From an uncultured Prevotella sp. (GTDB lineage: Bacteria; Bacteroidota; Bacteroidia; Bacteroidales; Bacteroidaceae): a DNA stretch of 64,000 bases. This document shows, one piece after another, positions 53,196 through 61,623 of the stretch (the stretch's first letter is position 1; every line of letters starts with the position of its first letter). The notes beneath the pieces are model-generated. The model searched no databases. It was not told the origin of the DNA and saw nothing but the letters and a program-made list of their open reading frames with translations. The stretch is taken from assembly GCA_946404405.1 (NCBI GenBank), contig CAMJDL010000001.1:62001-126000 (forward strand), given 5' to 3'. Position numbers and translations under genes: made by a program.

Positions 53196-53780
53196 ATGGC
53201 ACTTAAAGTAAAGGCAGTAGAGAGACTGCTGAAGTTTGACAAGGAATCGGCGGGCAAGTACCGCTATGTGATGAAACCCGAGATGTACTCCAGCCTGAAC
53301 CAGACCAAGGTCATCAAGGAGGCTGCCCTTCGCAGCGGCGTAAGCCAGGGCGTGATGAAGGCCTGCTGGGATGCAGCTGGCGAGGTGATCAAGGCATGGG
53401 CTACGGAAGGCCACTCGGTGGCACTGCCCGGACTGGGCACCATGCGTTTCGGACTTCGTTCGAAGGCTGTCGAGAACGTGAACGACGTAAAGGCAGGTCT
53501 GATTACCAGCCGCCGCATCATCTTCACCCCATCAGTGGACCTGAAGGACGAACTGGCCGACACCGCCGTGCAGATTACCTGCTATGACCGAGACGGCAAG
53601 GAGGTGAAGCGCGTGACGACAACCGCCGGCGAAGTGGAGGATCCCGAGAATGGTGAGAACGGAACCACGGGTAACGGGACTACGGGTAACGGAGGTTCGA
53701 ACACCGGAGGTAACACGGGCGGCAACACCGGAGGTAACAACGGCGGTGGCGGCGGCGACGACGAGCCGGACGAGAACTAG
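53196..53780 (+). CDS. HU-like DNA-binding protein with Gly/Asn-rich tail
   Basis: 194 residues. The N-terminal ~125 residues match the Bacteroidales HU-like DNA-binding domain (VIKEAALRSGVSQGVMKACWDAAGEVIKAWATEG, LPGLGTMRFGLRSK). It is followed by a short beta region (VQITCYDRDGKEVKRV). The tail is low complexity (GTTGNGTTGNGG, TGGNTGGNTGG) and ends acidic. Such proteins often lie near phage- or integron-like repeats with a smalltalk gene and an N-acetylmuramoyl-alanine amidase; here smalltalk follows but the amidase is missing. A GNRA-loop hairpin sits directly after the stop codon. Confidence 0.87.
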   Translation: MALKVKAVERLLKFDKESAGKYRYVMKPEMYSSLNQTKVIKEAALRSGVSQGVMKACWDAAGEVIKAWATEGHSVALPGLGTMRFGLRSKAVENVNDVKAGLITSRRIIFTPSVDLKDELADTAVQITCYDRDGKEVKRVTTTAGEVEDPENGENGTTGNGTTGNGGSNTGGNTGGNTGGNNGGGGGDDEPDEN

Positions 53781-53811
53781 CAAAGAGTGTGCCCGAAAGG
53801 GCAACTCTTTG
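53781..53811 (+). terminator. hairpin after the HU-like gene
   Basis: CAAAGAGT..TGCCC / GGGCA..ACTCTTTG stem with a GAAA loop and one bulge, starting at the base after the stop codon. No T-run follows, so it may stabilise the mRNA end rather than terminate. Confidence 0.65.
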
Positions 53812-53850
53812 AATGAGGAATGAGGAATGTTGAATGAGGAATGAGGAAAC
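53812..53850. repeat. GAATGAG short tandem repeat
   Basis: Four to five imperfect 7-base units (GAATGAG, GAATGTT) follow the HU-gene hairpin. Confidence 0.75.
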
Positions 53851-53866
53851 AGGGTCGGCCTACGGC

Positions 53867-53937
53867 CTCAAAATTACAAGAAAATTTAAAAGAAAATTAT
53901 AATAAAATTTTTTGGATAATTTTTCTATAATTTTGAG
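53867..53937 (+). promoter_or_regulatory. AT-rich hairpin upstream of smalltalk
   Basis: Inverted repeat CTCAAAATTA (53867-53876) / TAATTTTGAG (53928-53937) that extends inward through AGAAAATT / AATTTTTCT. It would fold as a ~20-bp stem 36 bases before the smalltalk ATG. The right arm also reads TAATTTTG, a possible -7 box. Confidence 0.5.
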
Positions 53938-53972
53938 CGAAGCGACCAAGAACAATTAAAAGTAAGTAAATT

Positions 53973-54068
53973 ATGAAGAAGGAAACATGGAAGACGGTGA
54001 TTCAGGTGGTGATATCCATTCTGACGGCGGCACTGACCGCACTGGGAACGGCTTCATGCATTGCATGA
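53973..54068 (+). CDS. smalltalk protein
   Basis: 31 residues: MKKETWKTVIQVVISI, then LTAALTALGTASCIA. This is the smalltalk family of Bacteroidota: a basic-aromatic start, one hydrophobic helix and a lipobox-like TASC near the end. The family is usually next to an N-acetylmuramoyl-L-alanine amidase and an HU-like gene. Only the HU-like gene is here. The function is unknown. The gene is too short for routine ORF calling but agrees with the family in length and at nearly every conserved position I recall. Confidence 0.88.
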   Translation: MKKETWKTVIQVVISILTAALTALGTASCIA

Positions 54069-54094
54069 AGAGTGATAAGTGATAGTAAAAAACG

Positions 54095-54125
54095 ATGAGA
54101 GCGAACCAATGCGGTCCGCTCTCAT
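54095..54125 (-). terminator. terminator of the CE12-CE8 gene
   Basis: Stem ATGAGAGCG / CGCTCTCAT with inner ACC/GGT pairing. On the minus strand it is followed by CGTTTTTTACT. It lies 25 bases after the stop codon at 54150. Confidence 0.85.
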
Positions 54126-54149
54126 GTTATAAATAGAGTAGGGAAGTAA

Positions 54150-57100
54150 TTACTTTTGGATCATCTTGACACCGTTCTTGATAACGAGGCCCTTGTAGTC
54201 TGCACCGACTCTTTGACCAGCGAGGTTGAAAATGGGCGATGTCTGATGTCTGATGGATGATGTCTGAAGACTGATAGCGGTTGTGGCGTTGGCGGTTGCC
54301 TTCTGACTCAGACCACCGTATTCGTTGACGGCCTGTACCTGCCAGGTGTCGGCAACGGTATAGCCATCGAACGATGTGTCCTTAGTGAAGCCTACCACCT
54401 CGCCATTCTTGGTGACTACGTAGCAGATGGCGTATGGTACGGCCTGCCATGAGAGTTTCGTACCTTCACCCTTGACGACAGGAGCATCGCAGGCCTCACA
54501 CATCAGGTCGGGCTGCCAGTTGTCGTCGCCACCACAGACGTTCTTGATGGTATACTGGGCAGCCTCTTCGTCGGTCAGGTAATTCTTGGCCTTGCCATAG
54601 ATCTTCTCACCATTTTCTGTGCGATAGTAGGTGTCGCGACGCTGCGACAGGTCAACGGGATTACCGTTGGCATCGACGGTGTTATAGTCGGCCCAGAGTG
54701 CGGGCAGTCCGCCCATCGTCTCATACCAGCCTGCTGCGGGGATGTTGATGTAAGTCTGCAGATTGATGAACACCGTCTTGGGCTGGTTGTGCCAGGGGCG
54801 TCCCAACCATACGTCGGTGACATTCATGCCAGGATAGGGGCGCAGCACGTTGTTCTGGAATACATAGCCCCACTTGACGTCGGCACCATGTGAAGGAGCG
54901 ACAATGAAACCACCGCTGGGACGGTTAATCTCCAGTGTGTCGCCATCGAGATATACGTTACCTGAGTTGTAGATGAAGTCGACAGCACCCTCAATGAGCG
55001 AGTTCTTGATATAGTGGCGGTTGTTCGAGGTTGATGTGGTAATCCATGTGTCCTGATAAGACAGCAGACGTACATTGTTCATAGCGATGCGGTCGCCACC
55101 AGTGTTCAGGGCGAGGGCTTGCGGACCAGCCTGCTTCTCATGTCCCCAGATATTCTCCATCGTAAGACCTTCGATGAAGGTGTTGTTGGCATTCACGACG
55201 ACAGTAGCACCCACGCTGACGTGTACGGCATTGTCGCCACCACTGAGACGGTCGTCTTTGATAACCACATTGTTGCGGTCCTGACCAATGATGTGCAGGT
55301 AAGGCTTCTTGGCAGGAATATCGACATGCTCCTTGTACTGTCCGTTCTTCACGAAGATGAGCCAGGGCTTAGCACGTCCTGCTGGTGCAGCATCGATAGC
55401 AGCCTGTACGGTGGTGTAGTCGCCACTGCCGTCCTGTGCTACCACAGCATCGTAGAGGCGTGACTCTGGCTGCTGGCGTTCCATGGTGGTAAAGGCGATG
55501 GTGGCTGCTGCTACGGCATTGCCGCTACGGCTGACGAGCACGCCTTCGGGCATCTGGAAGGTGTAGGCTGTGTTATAAGCCAGACCGCTATACTTGAAGA
55601 TAGCCGACTTGCCGCTGATGATGGGTTCCAACGCTTCGCCATTCAGCTGGGCTTTACCTGTGCCAGCCTTGATTTTCTTGTCGAAGTTGAGGATGATGCT
55701 GCCGTTACGCGATACGCCTGTAGCACCGTTCACTGGGTTAGAGGCTGTCAGCATGGCCTTCTCGTCGGCCAATGATCCGGCATCGGCAGTGACGAAGATG
55801 TCAGCAATGCAGAGTCCGTCGTAGTCCGTCTCGTGACCTACCAGACCTGAGGCTTCCACACCCTTCCAGCGAATCCATACACGGTCCTGTTCGTTGGCCT
55901 CGGCAGGCAGTGCAAACTCGCCGTCAACCCAGCCCGACTTCAGCTCCGTCTCGCCGGCAAACTCGCCAAACTTGGTGAAGTTGGTGCCGTCGATAGAGTA
56001 TTCAACGTCGAAGTTCTTATAGGTGTTGTAGCTGACACCCATACCGTTAGACAGTTTCAGGTTGGTGTAACCCTTTGACGAGAAAGAGATTTCGAAGTAC
56101 CAACCCTCGGAACGAAGCTTCCATACGCGAGCTCCGGCACGTCCGTTTTCGAATCCGTTGCCGATGCCACGTGTCAGCCAGCCCTGTGTGGTGCCATCCG
56201 CTTTACGCAACGACAGCTGTCCGCCATTCTCTGAGTCTGACTTGTAGTCGGCAGCACGGTCCTTGGCAGGCTGGTCGTAGTAGAGGTCCCAGCCTACGAT
56301 ATAGTCAACAGCCGAGAAGTTGGCCGTCAGGTTCTGTTCCTTATCCATCTTGATGATGCGCTCGGCATCAGTGCTGTTGTCTTCCCAGCCTGTGAAGGTC
56401 AGAATTTTGTTGTTCACGGCAGTCAGCTTCACCTCGGTGCCCTCTTCGTACATGCGTTTGTTGTTAATCATCGTACCCTCTGGCACAATCTGTACGAGGT
56501 TAGTCTGTGCACCCTCGGTCAGTACGACGTTTAGTGCGTAGGTGTTGGCTTTGGTGAAGGTAGCCTTCAGTACGGTGTCGTCGGCCATATTGAACTTATA
56601 GGGATTCTCGGTCGATACGGTTTTGCCGTTAGCATCTACCCATCCGGCAAAGTGGTAGCCGAAGTTCTCAGTGACAAAGAGGGTGACCTCGTCGCCCTCG
56701 TCGAATATGTCGGCATTAGGCGTGATAGTTAATGACCCAGCCTTATCGTCGTCCATCGATACGCTGAGCTTGCACTGCTTGGTGTCCTGAGGCGATCCCA
56801 ACAAGGTTCCCTCGATGACGATGTCGCCAAAACCCACCTGCTTGGTGTTGCCGAGGCTATAGAGATTCAGACGCAGTCCGCATAGTCCGTCGCTACCATT
56901 GGCACCACTGACCGTCTCGCTGACTTCTGTTACGTTTGGTGTCTTGTTGTTGCGGTTGGGTATCAGTCCTGAAGCAATCGATGTTACGGTGCCGTCAGAG
57001 GCTACCCATGAGGCATCAACCTTACCGCCGTCGGTGCCATAGCGGGTCATGTTGAAAGCAATCTTGGTAGGCGTGAATATCATGCCCTTCTTGGGGATGA

Positions 57101-59069
57101 AGTAGAAGTTGACTGCATTAGCTTCGTTGGCAGCACCATCCTGCTGGGCAGGCTGTACCAGGGTTTGCTGACCTACGGAGCCAGTACCCTTATAGGCCAG
57201 CGATGAGCCAAGCTCGACGTAGCTGGTCTTGAAGAATGCACCCATCTTCTCGTCAGGACCGAAAGTGGCGGTTTGGCCTTCCTTACCCTCATGGAAAGGG
57301 AAACTAATGGTGACAGGCTCGTTCTCTAAAGCTGTACCACTCTCGGTCAAACCACTGATGCAGACATCGGCCAGACAAATGGTCTTGCCAGAGGCATCGC
57401 TGTTATACCAAGGATATATACGTACTTCAAGCTTTTGTCCGCTTTCAAGGGTGATGACAGGCTGTGCCTTCACCTCATACATCGTATTGCCAGCCATTGC
57501 TGTTGGCGCGAAAATGGTGCTTCTGGTTTGGAAACCATCAGTGCTATAGTAGATATGGCACATCATGCCGCTACCGCCTGCACCTCCGACAAACATCGAA
57601 ATGTTGTTAACTTTCAGCGTCTGACCCTCTGGGGCTTGTACGCCAAAGCTGATATAACGGCCAGGATCATCGTCTTCTGCCTTTGTCCATTGCTCACCGA
57701 TAATCACGTTACGCTGTGTATTGCGATTGGCATCATTGGTAGCTCCTTCAGGCCACGTCGTGCCGTCTGCTTTCGGGCTGGCATAGTTTTTGACTACCAT
57801 ACCACTCCACTGCTCATCCAGGATGGTTACCGAACCTTCAGCCGTACACTGCTCGTCGTTCAGTAGCGGCCAAAACGCCTTGAACGGAGCACCGCCGCCT
57901 AACTCTATGGCTTGGGCCTGAACGGGAACTTCAATGCGTTTGTTACCACATGCAACGGTAATCATGCCGTTGAATGCACCAGCAGCAGTCAAGACAATGC
58001 GAGCATATATGTTCTGTACCAGCGTACCATTTTTATAGTCAATCTGAGCCGTTGATGCCCACTTGCTCTTATCGACAGAGACTTCGATGCCTTCTGTGGC
58101 CGAAATGTTGATAGTACCTTCAGCCGGAGAAAGTCCGAAACCATTGATGGTCAGTTCCTTAGTCAGAGTCTGTCCCTTATAAGCCTCGCCCATATCGGCC
58201 GTCAGAGGAGATACGGAGAGGTCAACAGGTACGACGATGTTGTCGCTCATAATGCCCTGTTCCTTCATCAGCTGTGCGCAGAGACGGGCCACCAGCAGTG
58301 CTCCAGTAGTGTTAAAGTGGGTGGAACCTTGTCCGTCGAACAATTGTTCGTGGCATTTGGCGTCACCATAGCTTTCATAGAGTTCGGCTGTAGCCGCTGT
58401 CAGATTGACGAAGGGCACATTTTTCTCCTTGGCCAACTGTTCCATGTGGTAAGTATAGTCCATCAGGTGGTTGTCAGCCGGAACACTTTGTTTTTCTAAG
58501 ATGCCGTTCTCTGTGAGTTTCGAGAACGAGTCGCCCAAGTCGTGACGGCCATTACGCTTGATCTTGCCGTCTGAGAAATAACTGCGACAGGCTGCACCTA
58601 CCAGAACGGGATGTGCACCCTTGGCCACCACCTCATCGACAATCTTGCCTAACCATGTCTTATAGGTCGTAGATGGTGTCGTACCTCTGGTGTCCAGGGC
58701 AGCAGCTTCGGTGGTCATACCTTTACTGATGTAGTAGTTATAGACTTCTTCACGGTCCATGCCACTGATCTTTTCATCGTTATGGGCAAACTGGATGATG
58801 ACGTAGTCGCCAGCTTCCACATTCTTTTTGGCGTTCTGCCACAACTCGTTGTAGCCGCCACGCGAGTCACGACCGCCCTTGGCATAGTTGATGCTGGTCC
58901 AGCCGTTGGTAAGGAAATTACCAAAATACATACCCCAGCCGCGGGTTACGGTGGCCTTCTCGTCGTAAGGTGCCATCGTCGAGTCACCCAGCGTATGAAC
59001 TTTCTTTGCACTGCCTGCTGATGCCAACAGCATCACGAGGCTCATCAGAAATAGTAGTTTTCTTTTCAT
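54150..59069 (-). CDS. giant double esterase: CE12 acetylesterase plus CE8 methylesterase
   Basis: 1639 residues from the ATG at 59069 (MKRKLLFLMSLVMLLASAG, signal peptide). CE12 SGNH domain (about 20-255): nucleophile Ser in HTLGDSTMAPYD, block YAKGGRDSRGG, FAHNDEK, and catalytic Asp/His near GQGSTHFNTTG. A middle of several beta-sandwich modules, an InlB-B-type repeat pair and an Ig-like SbsA domain follows (to about 1195). CE8 (about 1203-1530) has RLLSYQDTWIT, EGAVDFIYNSG and LGRPWHNQP. An Fn3-like module and the tag FNLAGQRV...KGLVIKNGVK end the chain. CE12 removes acetyl groups from rhamnogalacturonan and CE8 methyl groups from homogalacturonan, so one chain removes both. The promoter carries three tandem repeats; regulator 3 lies just upstream. 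Confidence 0.92.
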   Translation of the reverse strand: MKRKLLFLMSLVMLLASAGSAKKVHTLGDSTMAPYDEKATVTRGWGMYFGNFLTNGWTSINYAKGGRDSRGGYNELWQNAKKNVEAGDYVIIQFAHNDEKISGMDREEVYNYYISKGMTTEAAALDTRGTTPSTTYKTWLGKIVDEVVAKGAHPVLVGAACRSYFSDGKIKRNGRHDLGDSFSKLTENGILEKQSVPADNHLMDYTYHMEQLAKEKNVPFVNLTAATAELYESYGDAKCHEQLFDGQGSTHFNTTGALLVARLCAQLMKEQGIMSDNIVVPVDLSVSPLTADMGEAYKGQTLTKELTINGFGLSPAEGTINISATEGIEVSVDKSKWASTAQIDYKNGTLVQNIYARIVLTAAGAFNGMITVACGNKRIEVPVQAQAIELGGGAPFKAFWPLLNDEQCTAEGSVTILDEQWSGMVVKNYASPKADGTTWPEGATNDANRNTQRNVIIGEQWTKAEDDDPGRYISFGVQAPEGQTLKVNNISMFVGGAGGSGMMCHIYYSTDGFQTRSTIFAPTAMAGNTMYEVKAQPVITLESGQKLEVRIYPWYNSDASGKTICLADVCISGLTESGTALENEPVTISFPFHEGKEGQTATFGPDEKMGAFFKTSYVELGSSLAYKGTGSVGQQTLVQPAQQDGAANEANAVNFYFIPKKGMIFTPTKIAFNMTRYGTDGGKVDASWVASDGTVTSIASGLIPNRNNKTPNVTEVSETVSGANGSDGLCGLRLNLYSLGNTKQVGFGDIVIEGTLLGSPQDTKQCKLSVSMDDDKAGSLTITPNADIFDEGDEVTLFVTENFGYHFAGWVDANGKTVSTENPYKFNMADDTVLKATFTKANTYALNVVLTEGAQTNLVQIVPEGTMINNKRMYEEGTEVKLTAVNNKILTFTGWEDNSTDAERIIKMDKEQNLTANFSAVDYIVGWDLYYDQPAKDRAADYKSDSENGGQLSLRKADGTTQGWLTRGIGNGFENGRAGARVWKLRSEGWYFEISFSSKGYTNLKLSNGMGVSYNTYKNFDVEYSIDGTNFTKFGEFAGETELKSGWVDGEFALPAEANEQDRVWIRWKGVEASGLVGHETDYDGLCIADIFVTADAGSLADEKAMLTASNPVNGATGVSRNGSIILNFDKKIKAGTGKAQLNGEALEPIISGKSAIFKYSGLAYNTAYTFQMPEGVLVSRSGNAVAAATIAFTTMERQQPESRLYDAVVAQDGSGDYTTVQAAIDAAPAGRAKPWLIFVKNGQYKEHVDIPAKKPYLHIIGQDRNNVVIKDDRLSGGDNAVHVSVGATVVVNANNTFIEGLTMENIWGHEKQAGPQALALNTGGDRIAMNNVRLLSYQDTWITTSTSNNRHYIKNSLIEGAVDFIYNSGNVYLDGDTLEINRPSGGFIVAPSHGADVKWGYVFQNNVLRPYPGMNVTDVWLGRPWHNQPKTVFINLQTYINIPAAGWYETMGGLPALWADYNTVDANGNPVDLSQRRDTYYRTENGEKIYGKAKNYLTDEEAAQYTIKNVCGGDDNWQPDLMCEACDAPVVKGEGTKLSWQAVPYAICYVVTKNGEVVGFTKDTSFDGYTVADTWQVQAVNEYGGLSQKATANATTAISLQTSSIRHQTSPIFNLAGQRVGADYKGLVIKNGVKMIQK

Positions 59070-59108
59070 GTTGCAGTTTGTTGTTTTAATCGGTTTTAAA
59101 TTCTGCTG

Positions 59109-59193
59109 CAAAAGTACTACTTATTCTCGTTGAAATGGGGTGAAAAATGCGTCAAAGAAGGATGAAAAACGCATCAAACGGGTGGAATAATGC
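59109..59193 (-). promoter_or_regulatory. CE12-CE8 promoter with three tandem repeats
   Basis: Minus strand: -7 TACTTTTG (59109-59116). Three units begin GCATTATTCCACCC, GCGTTTTTCATCCT and GCATTTTTCACCCC, spaced 21-22 bases, with the proximal core 21-22 bases above the -7 box. It has the most copies among the six promoters of this family. Confidence 0.75.
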
Positions 59194-59207
59194 GTTTTTT
59201 ATACCTG

Positions 59208-61616
59208 CTATGGTGTGTTTTTAAACTCTGAGGGTGACTTGCCAGTACTCTGTTTAAAGCAGCGGCTGAAATATTTGGGATCGTTGAATCCGCAGGCATA
59301 GGCTATCTCAGCCACAGGCTTGTCTGTTTGTTGCAATAGTTGGCATGCACGCTTGATGCGCGCCTCGCTCAACAGTTCCTGCGGGGTGACGCCCATGGTC
59401 TGTTTCAGCTTGCGCTGTAAGCCTGAGCGACTGACGGCAGCGGCGGCAGCTAAGTCACCCACGCCGATATCTGCATCTGCAATGTTCTCTTCGATAAACT
59501 TCATGACGCGTTTCAGCATGGCGTCGTCCTCGGCCTTTATCGTCGGTACCACAGGATCATGGGGACGGTTCTCATGATCCGTCGTCGCGAGGCGACTGTG
59601 ATCAGGAGAACCGTCCCCGTGATCCGTGTTAAGTAGCGTCAGATAAGCCTCTAAAGTCTGCTGGTGCTGTCGCTTAATGCGCTTGATATATAAATAGGTA
59701 TATAGGATGGCAGCCAATAGTGCCACACAGAGCAGTACGATGAGCAGTTGTCCGTACCAGGCCTCCCAGAACGTAGGCGTGACGACGAGGGTCAGTGTGC
59801 GGATGTTGTCCTGCCACTCGCCATCAGCATTTGTCGAACGAATCTCCAACACGTAGGTGGCAGGCTTCAGGTCGAGTAGGGTAGCCGAACGGTCGTGGCC
59901 TATATAGTGCCATGGCTCGTCTGCGGACAGACGGAAGGCATAGCTGATACGCTCGGGCGCACTATAGTCAAGGGCTGCAAAATGAATGCTGACGTTACGT
60001 TCATGAGGTTGCAGAATAATGCTATCGGAATTTTCTATCGCCCAGTCACCTCTCACCTCATCTCTCTCACCTCTCACCTCTATATAGGTCAATACCAATG
60101 GCGGACTGTAGGCTTTCTGCTCCATCTGCGTGGAAGAGGTGGTAAAGGCACCGTCTTTCAGTCCAAATAGCCACTGGTCTTTGCCAAACGATAGTGGACG
60201 TGCGTCACCAAAACGGTAGTCGGCATTAAAGAAACGGGCATCAAGCACGCGGCTGTGTCCTGTCGTGTCAACCAATGTCAGCAGATGACTGCTAACTACC
60301 ATCGTCTGCTTGCCATTCATCGGTGCCAGTGAGAGGACGACGTCGTTGGGCAACTGATGGGTGGCACTGTTCATGTGACGGAATACGGGTTGTGGCTTCA
60401 GCAAGTCACGTTCGCTAATCATATTGACGCCACCACTTTCTGTACTGATCCATACTTGTCCGTTGCCGTCTTCTATCACATCCATCGCAGCACTACAGCT
60501 CAGACTCTCAGCACGGTCACTTTCCCGCAGGTGTCTGTAGAACGTCATCTTATTGACATCATTCTCCAGTTGTGCCGTCAGTAATCCGTCTGTGGTAGCG
60601 GCTATCAGAATACCGTTACGTGTCATGTGCAGATGTCGCACACGCTGACCATGATCCTTTGGATACTGTCCCGGTTTTAGAAACTGAGGGCTGGCGGTCG
60701 TGTAGTCGTTCGTATAGAACAACCCTTCGCGCATGGTCGCTATCCACAAACGGTGCCACCGGTCCTCTCTGATGTAGTAAACATCCTGTTGCGTCATGCC
60801 AGTTGGCTGGCTAATCTGGAAACGCCCACCTTTTTCTTGCATGCGGAACAAGCCTTGAGGCTTCGATCCCAGCCATAGTGAACCATCTGTAGTTTCATAC
60901 ATACAGTATATAGGCGCACCGAAAGAGGTGTAACTGGTATGTATGCTGCCATCGCGCCCCAAATAGCCTATCGTTCGCATGTCACTGTCGTATATTCTAA
61001 CGGCAGCATCTTCCCGTGTGGTCAGCCAATAACGGTTTTTGCTGTCTTTGAACAAGCACTTGACCTCCGCTGCCGGTTCTATGGAGAGACGTTTGGTATG
61101 CTCTGCCACCGGTATGCTGAGAGAAATCTGTCCATTGACTATTTCCCAATGGTTGCCTTGGCGGTCATCATATTCAAATGACACCTGCGACTCAGGCCTC
61201 TTCACCGCTTTACACTGACGGTATTTCTGGATGTCGTCAGCGGCCTGTTGCTGGTCCTGAGGTGCAACGTCATGAAAACGGCAGGTGCGGGTGTCGAAAA
61301 GGTAATATTCATTTTCCTCAACCTTACAAACTATCTGTCCGTCGGGACGAATAGCAATATCGCGTATGCGGTCGTTGGGCATGTGACAGCCATCACCGGC
61401 CTGAGTTTTGAATGTCTGGAATTCGTAGCCATCGAAACGGCACAATCCGTTCCATGTCGAGAACCACATAAAACCATGACTGTCTTGCAGCTGTTGAGTG
61501 ACGTGGTTAGACGGCACACCATCCTCCTCGTCGTATTTCACCACGTTACATAACGGTTGCGACCACACGTTGTGCAGTCCCCAACACATCATCAGTAGTG
61601 TCACAATCAGTCTCAT
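59208..61616 (-). CDS. propeller-sensor/AraC one-component membrane regulator (3)
   Basis: 802 residues. Signal peptide (ending VWSQPL), propeller repeats (GFMWFSTWNGLCRFDGYEF, GSLWLGSKPQGLFRM, GQVWISTESGGVNMI), Y_Y_Y domain (about 530-610), membrane helix (about 619-642), a linker, and a C-terminal AraC domain (about 692-802; GFNDPKYFSRCFKQSTGKSPSEF). No kinase or receiver. Residues about 664-688 (DHGDGSPDHSRLATTDHENRPHD) are encoded by a 72-base palindromic repeat inserted in frame. A second repeat-derived stretch, EVRGERDEVRG, lies before the Y_Y_Y domain. It is followed directly by the CE12-CE8 gene, its likely target. Promoter TTTG-N19-TAACTTTG. Confidence 0.9.
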   Translation of the reverse strand: MRLIVTLLMMCWGLHNVWSQPLCNVVKYDEEDGVPSNHVTQQLQDSHGFMWFSTWNGLCRFDGYEFQTFKTQAGDGCHMPNDRIRDIAIRPDGQIVCKVEENEYYLFDTRTCRFHDVAPQDQQQAADDIQKYRQCKAVKRPESQVSFEYDDRQGNHWEIVNGQISLSIPVAEHTKRLSIEPAAEVKCLFKDSKNRYWLTTREDAAVRIYDSDMRTIGYLGRDGSIHTSYTSFGAPIYCMYETTDGSLWLGSKPQGLFRMQEKGGRFQISQPTGMTQQDVYYIREDRWHRLWIATMREGLFYTNDYTTASPQFLKPGQYPKDHGQRVRHLHMTRNGILIAATTDGLLTAQLENDVNKMTFYRHLRESDRAESLSCSAAMDVIEDGNGQVWISTESGGVNMISERDLLKPQPVFRHMNSATHQLPNDVVLSLAPMNGKQTMVVSSHLLTLVDTTGHSRVLDARFFNADYRFGDARPLSFGKDQWLFGLKDGAFTTSSTQMEQKAYSPPLVLTYIEVRGERDEVRGDWAIENSDSIILQPHERNVSIHFAALDYSAPERISYAFRLSADEPWHYIGHDRSATLLDLKPATYVLEIRSTNADGEWQDNIRTLTLVVTPTFWEAWYGQLLIVLLCVALLAAILYTYLYIKRIKRQHQQTLEAYLTLLNTDHGDGSPDHSRLATTDHENRPHDPVVPTIKAEDDAMLKRVMKFIEENIADADIGVGDLAAAAAVSRSGLQRKLKQTMGVTPQELLSEARIKRACQLLQQTDKPVAEIAYACGFNDPKYFSRCFKQSTGKSPSEFKNTP
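59554..59625. repeat. 72-base palindromic element inserted in frame in regulator 3
   Basis: Arms 59554-59579 and 59600-59625 match at 24 of 26 positions as an inverted repeat; each holds GGGGACGGTTCTC flanked by GGATCA and TGATC. The 20-base centre has a small GTCG/CGAC hairpin. Length 72 is a multiple of three and no stop is created. The core also occurs at 52712-52724. Confidence 0.85.
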
Positions 61617-61623
61617 TGTTTTG

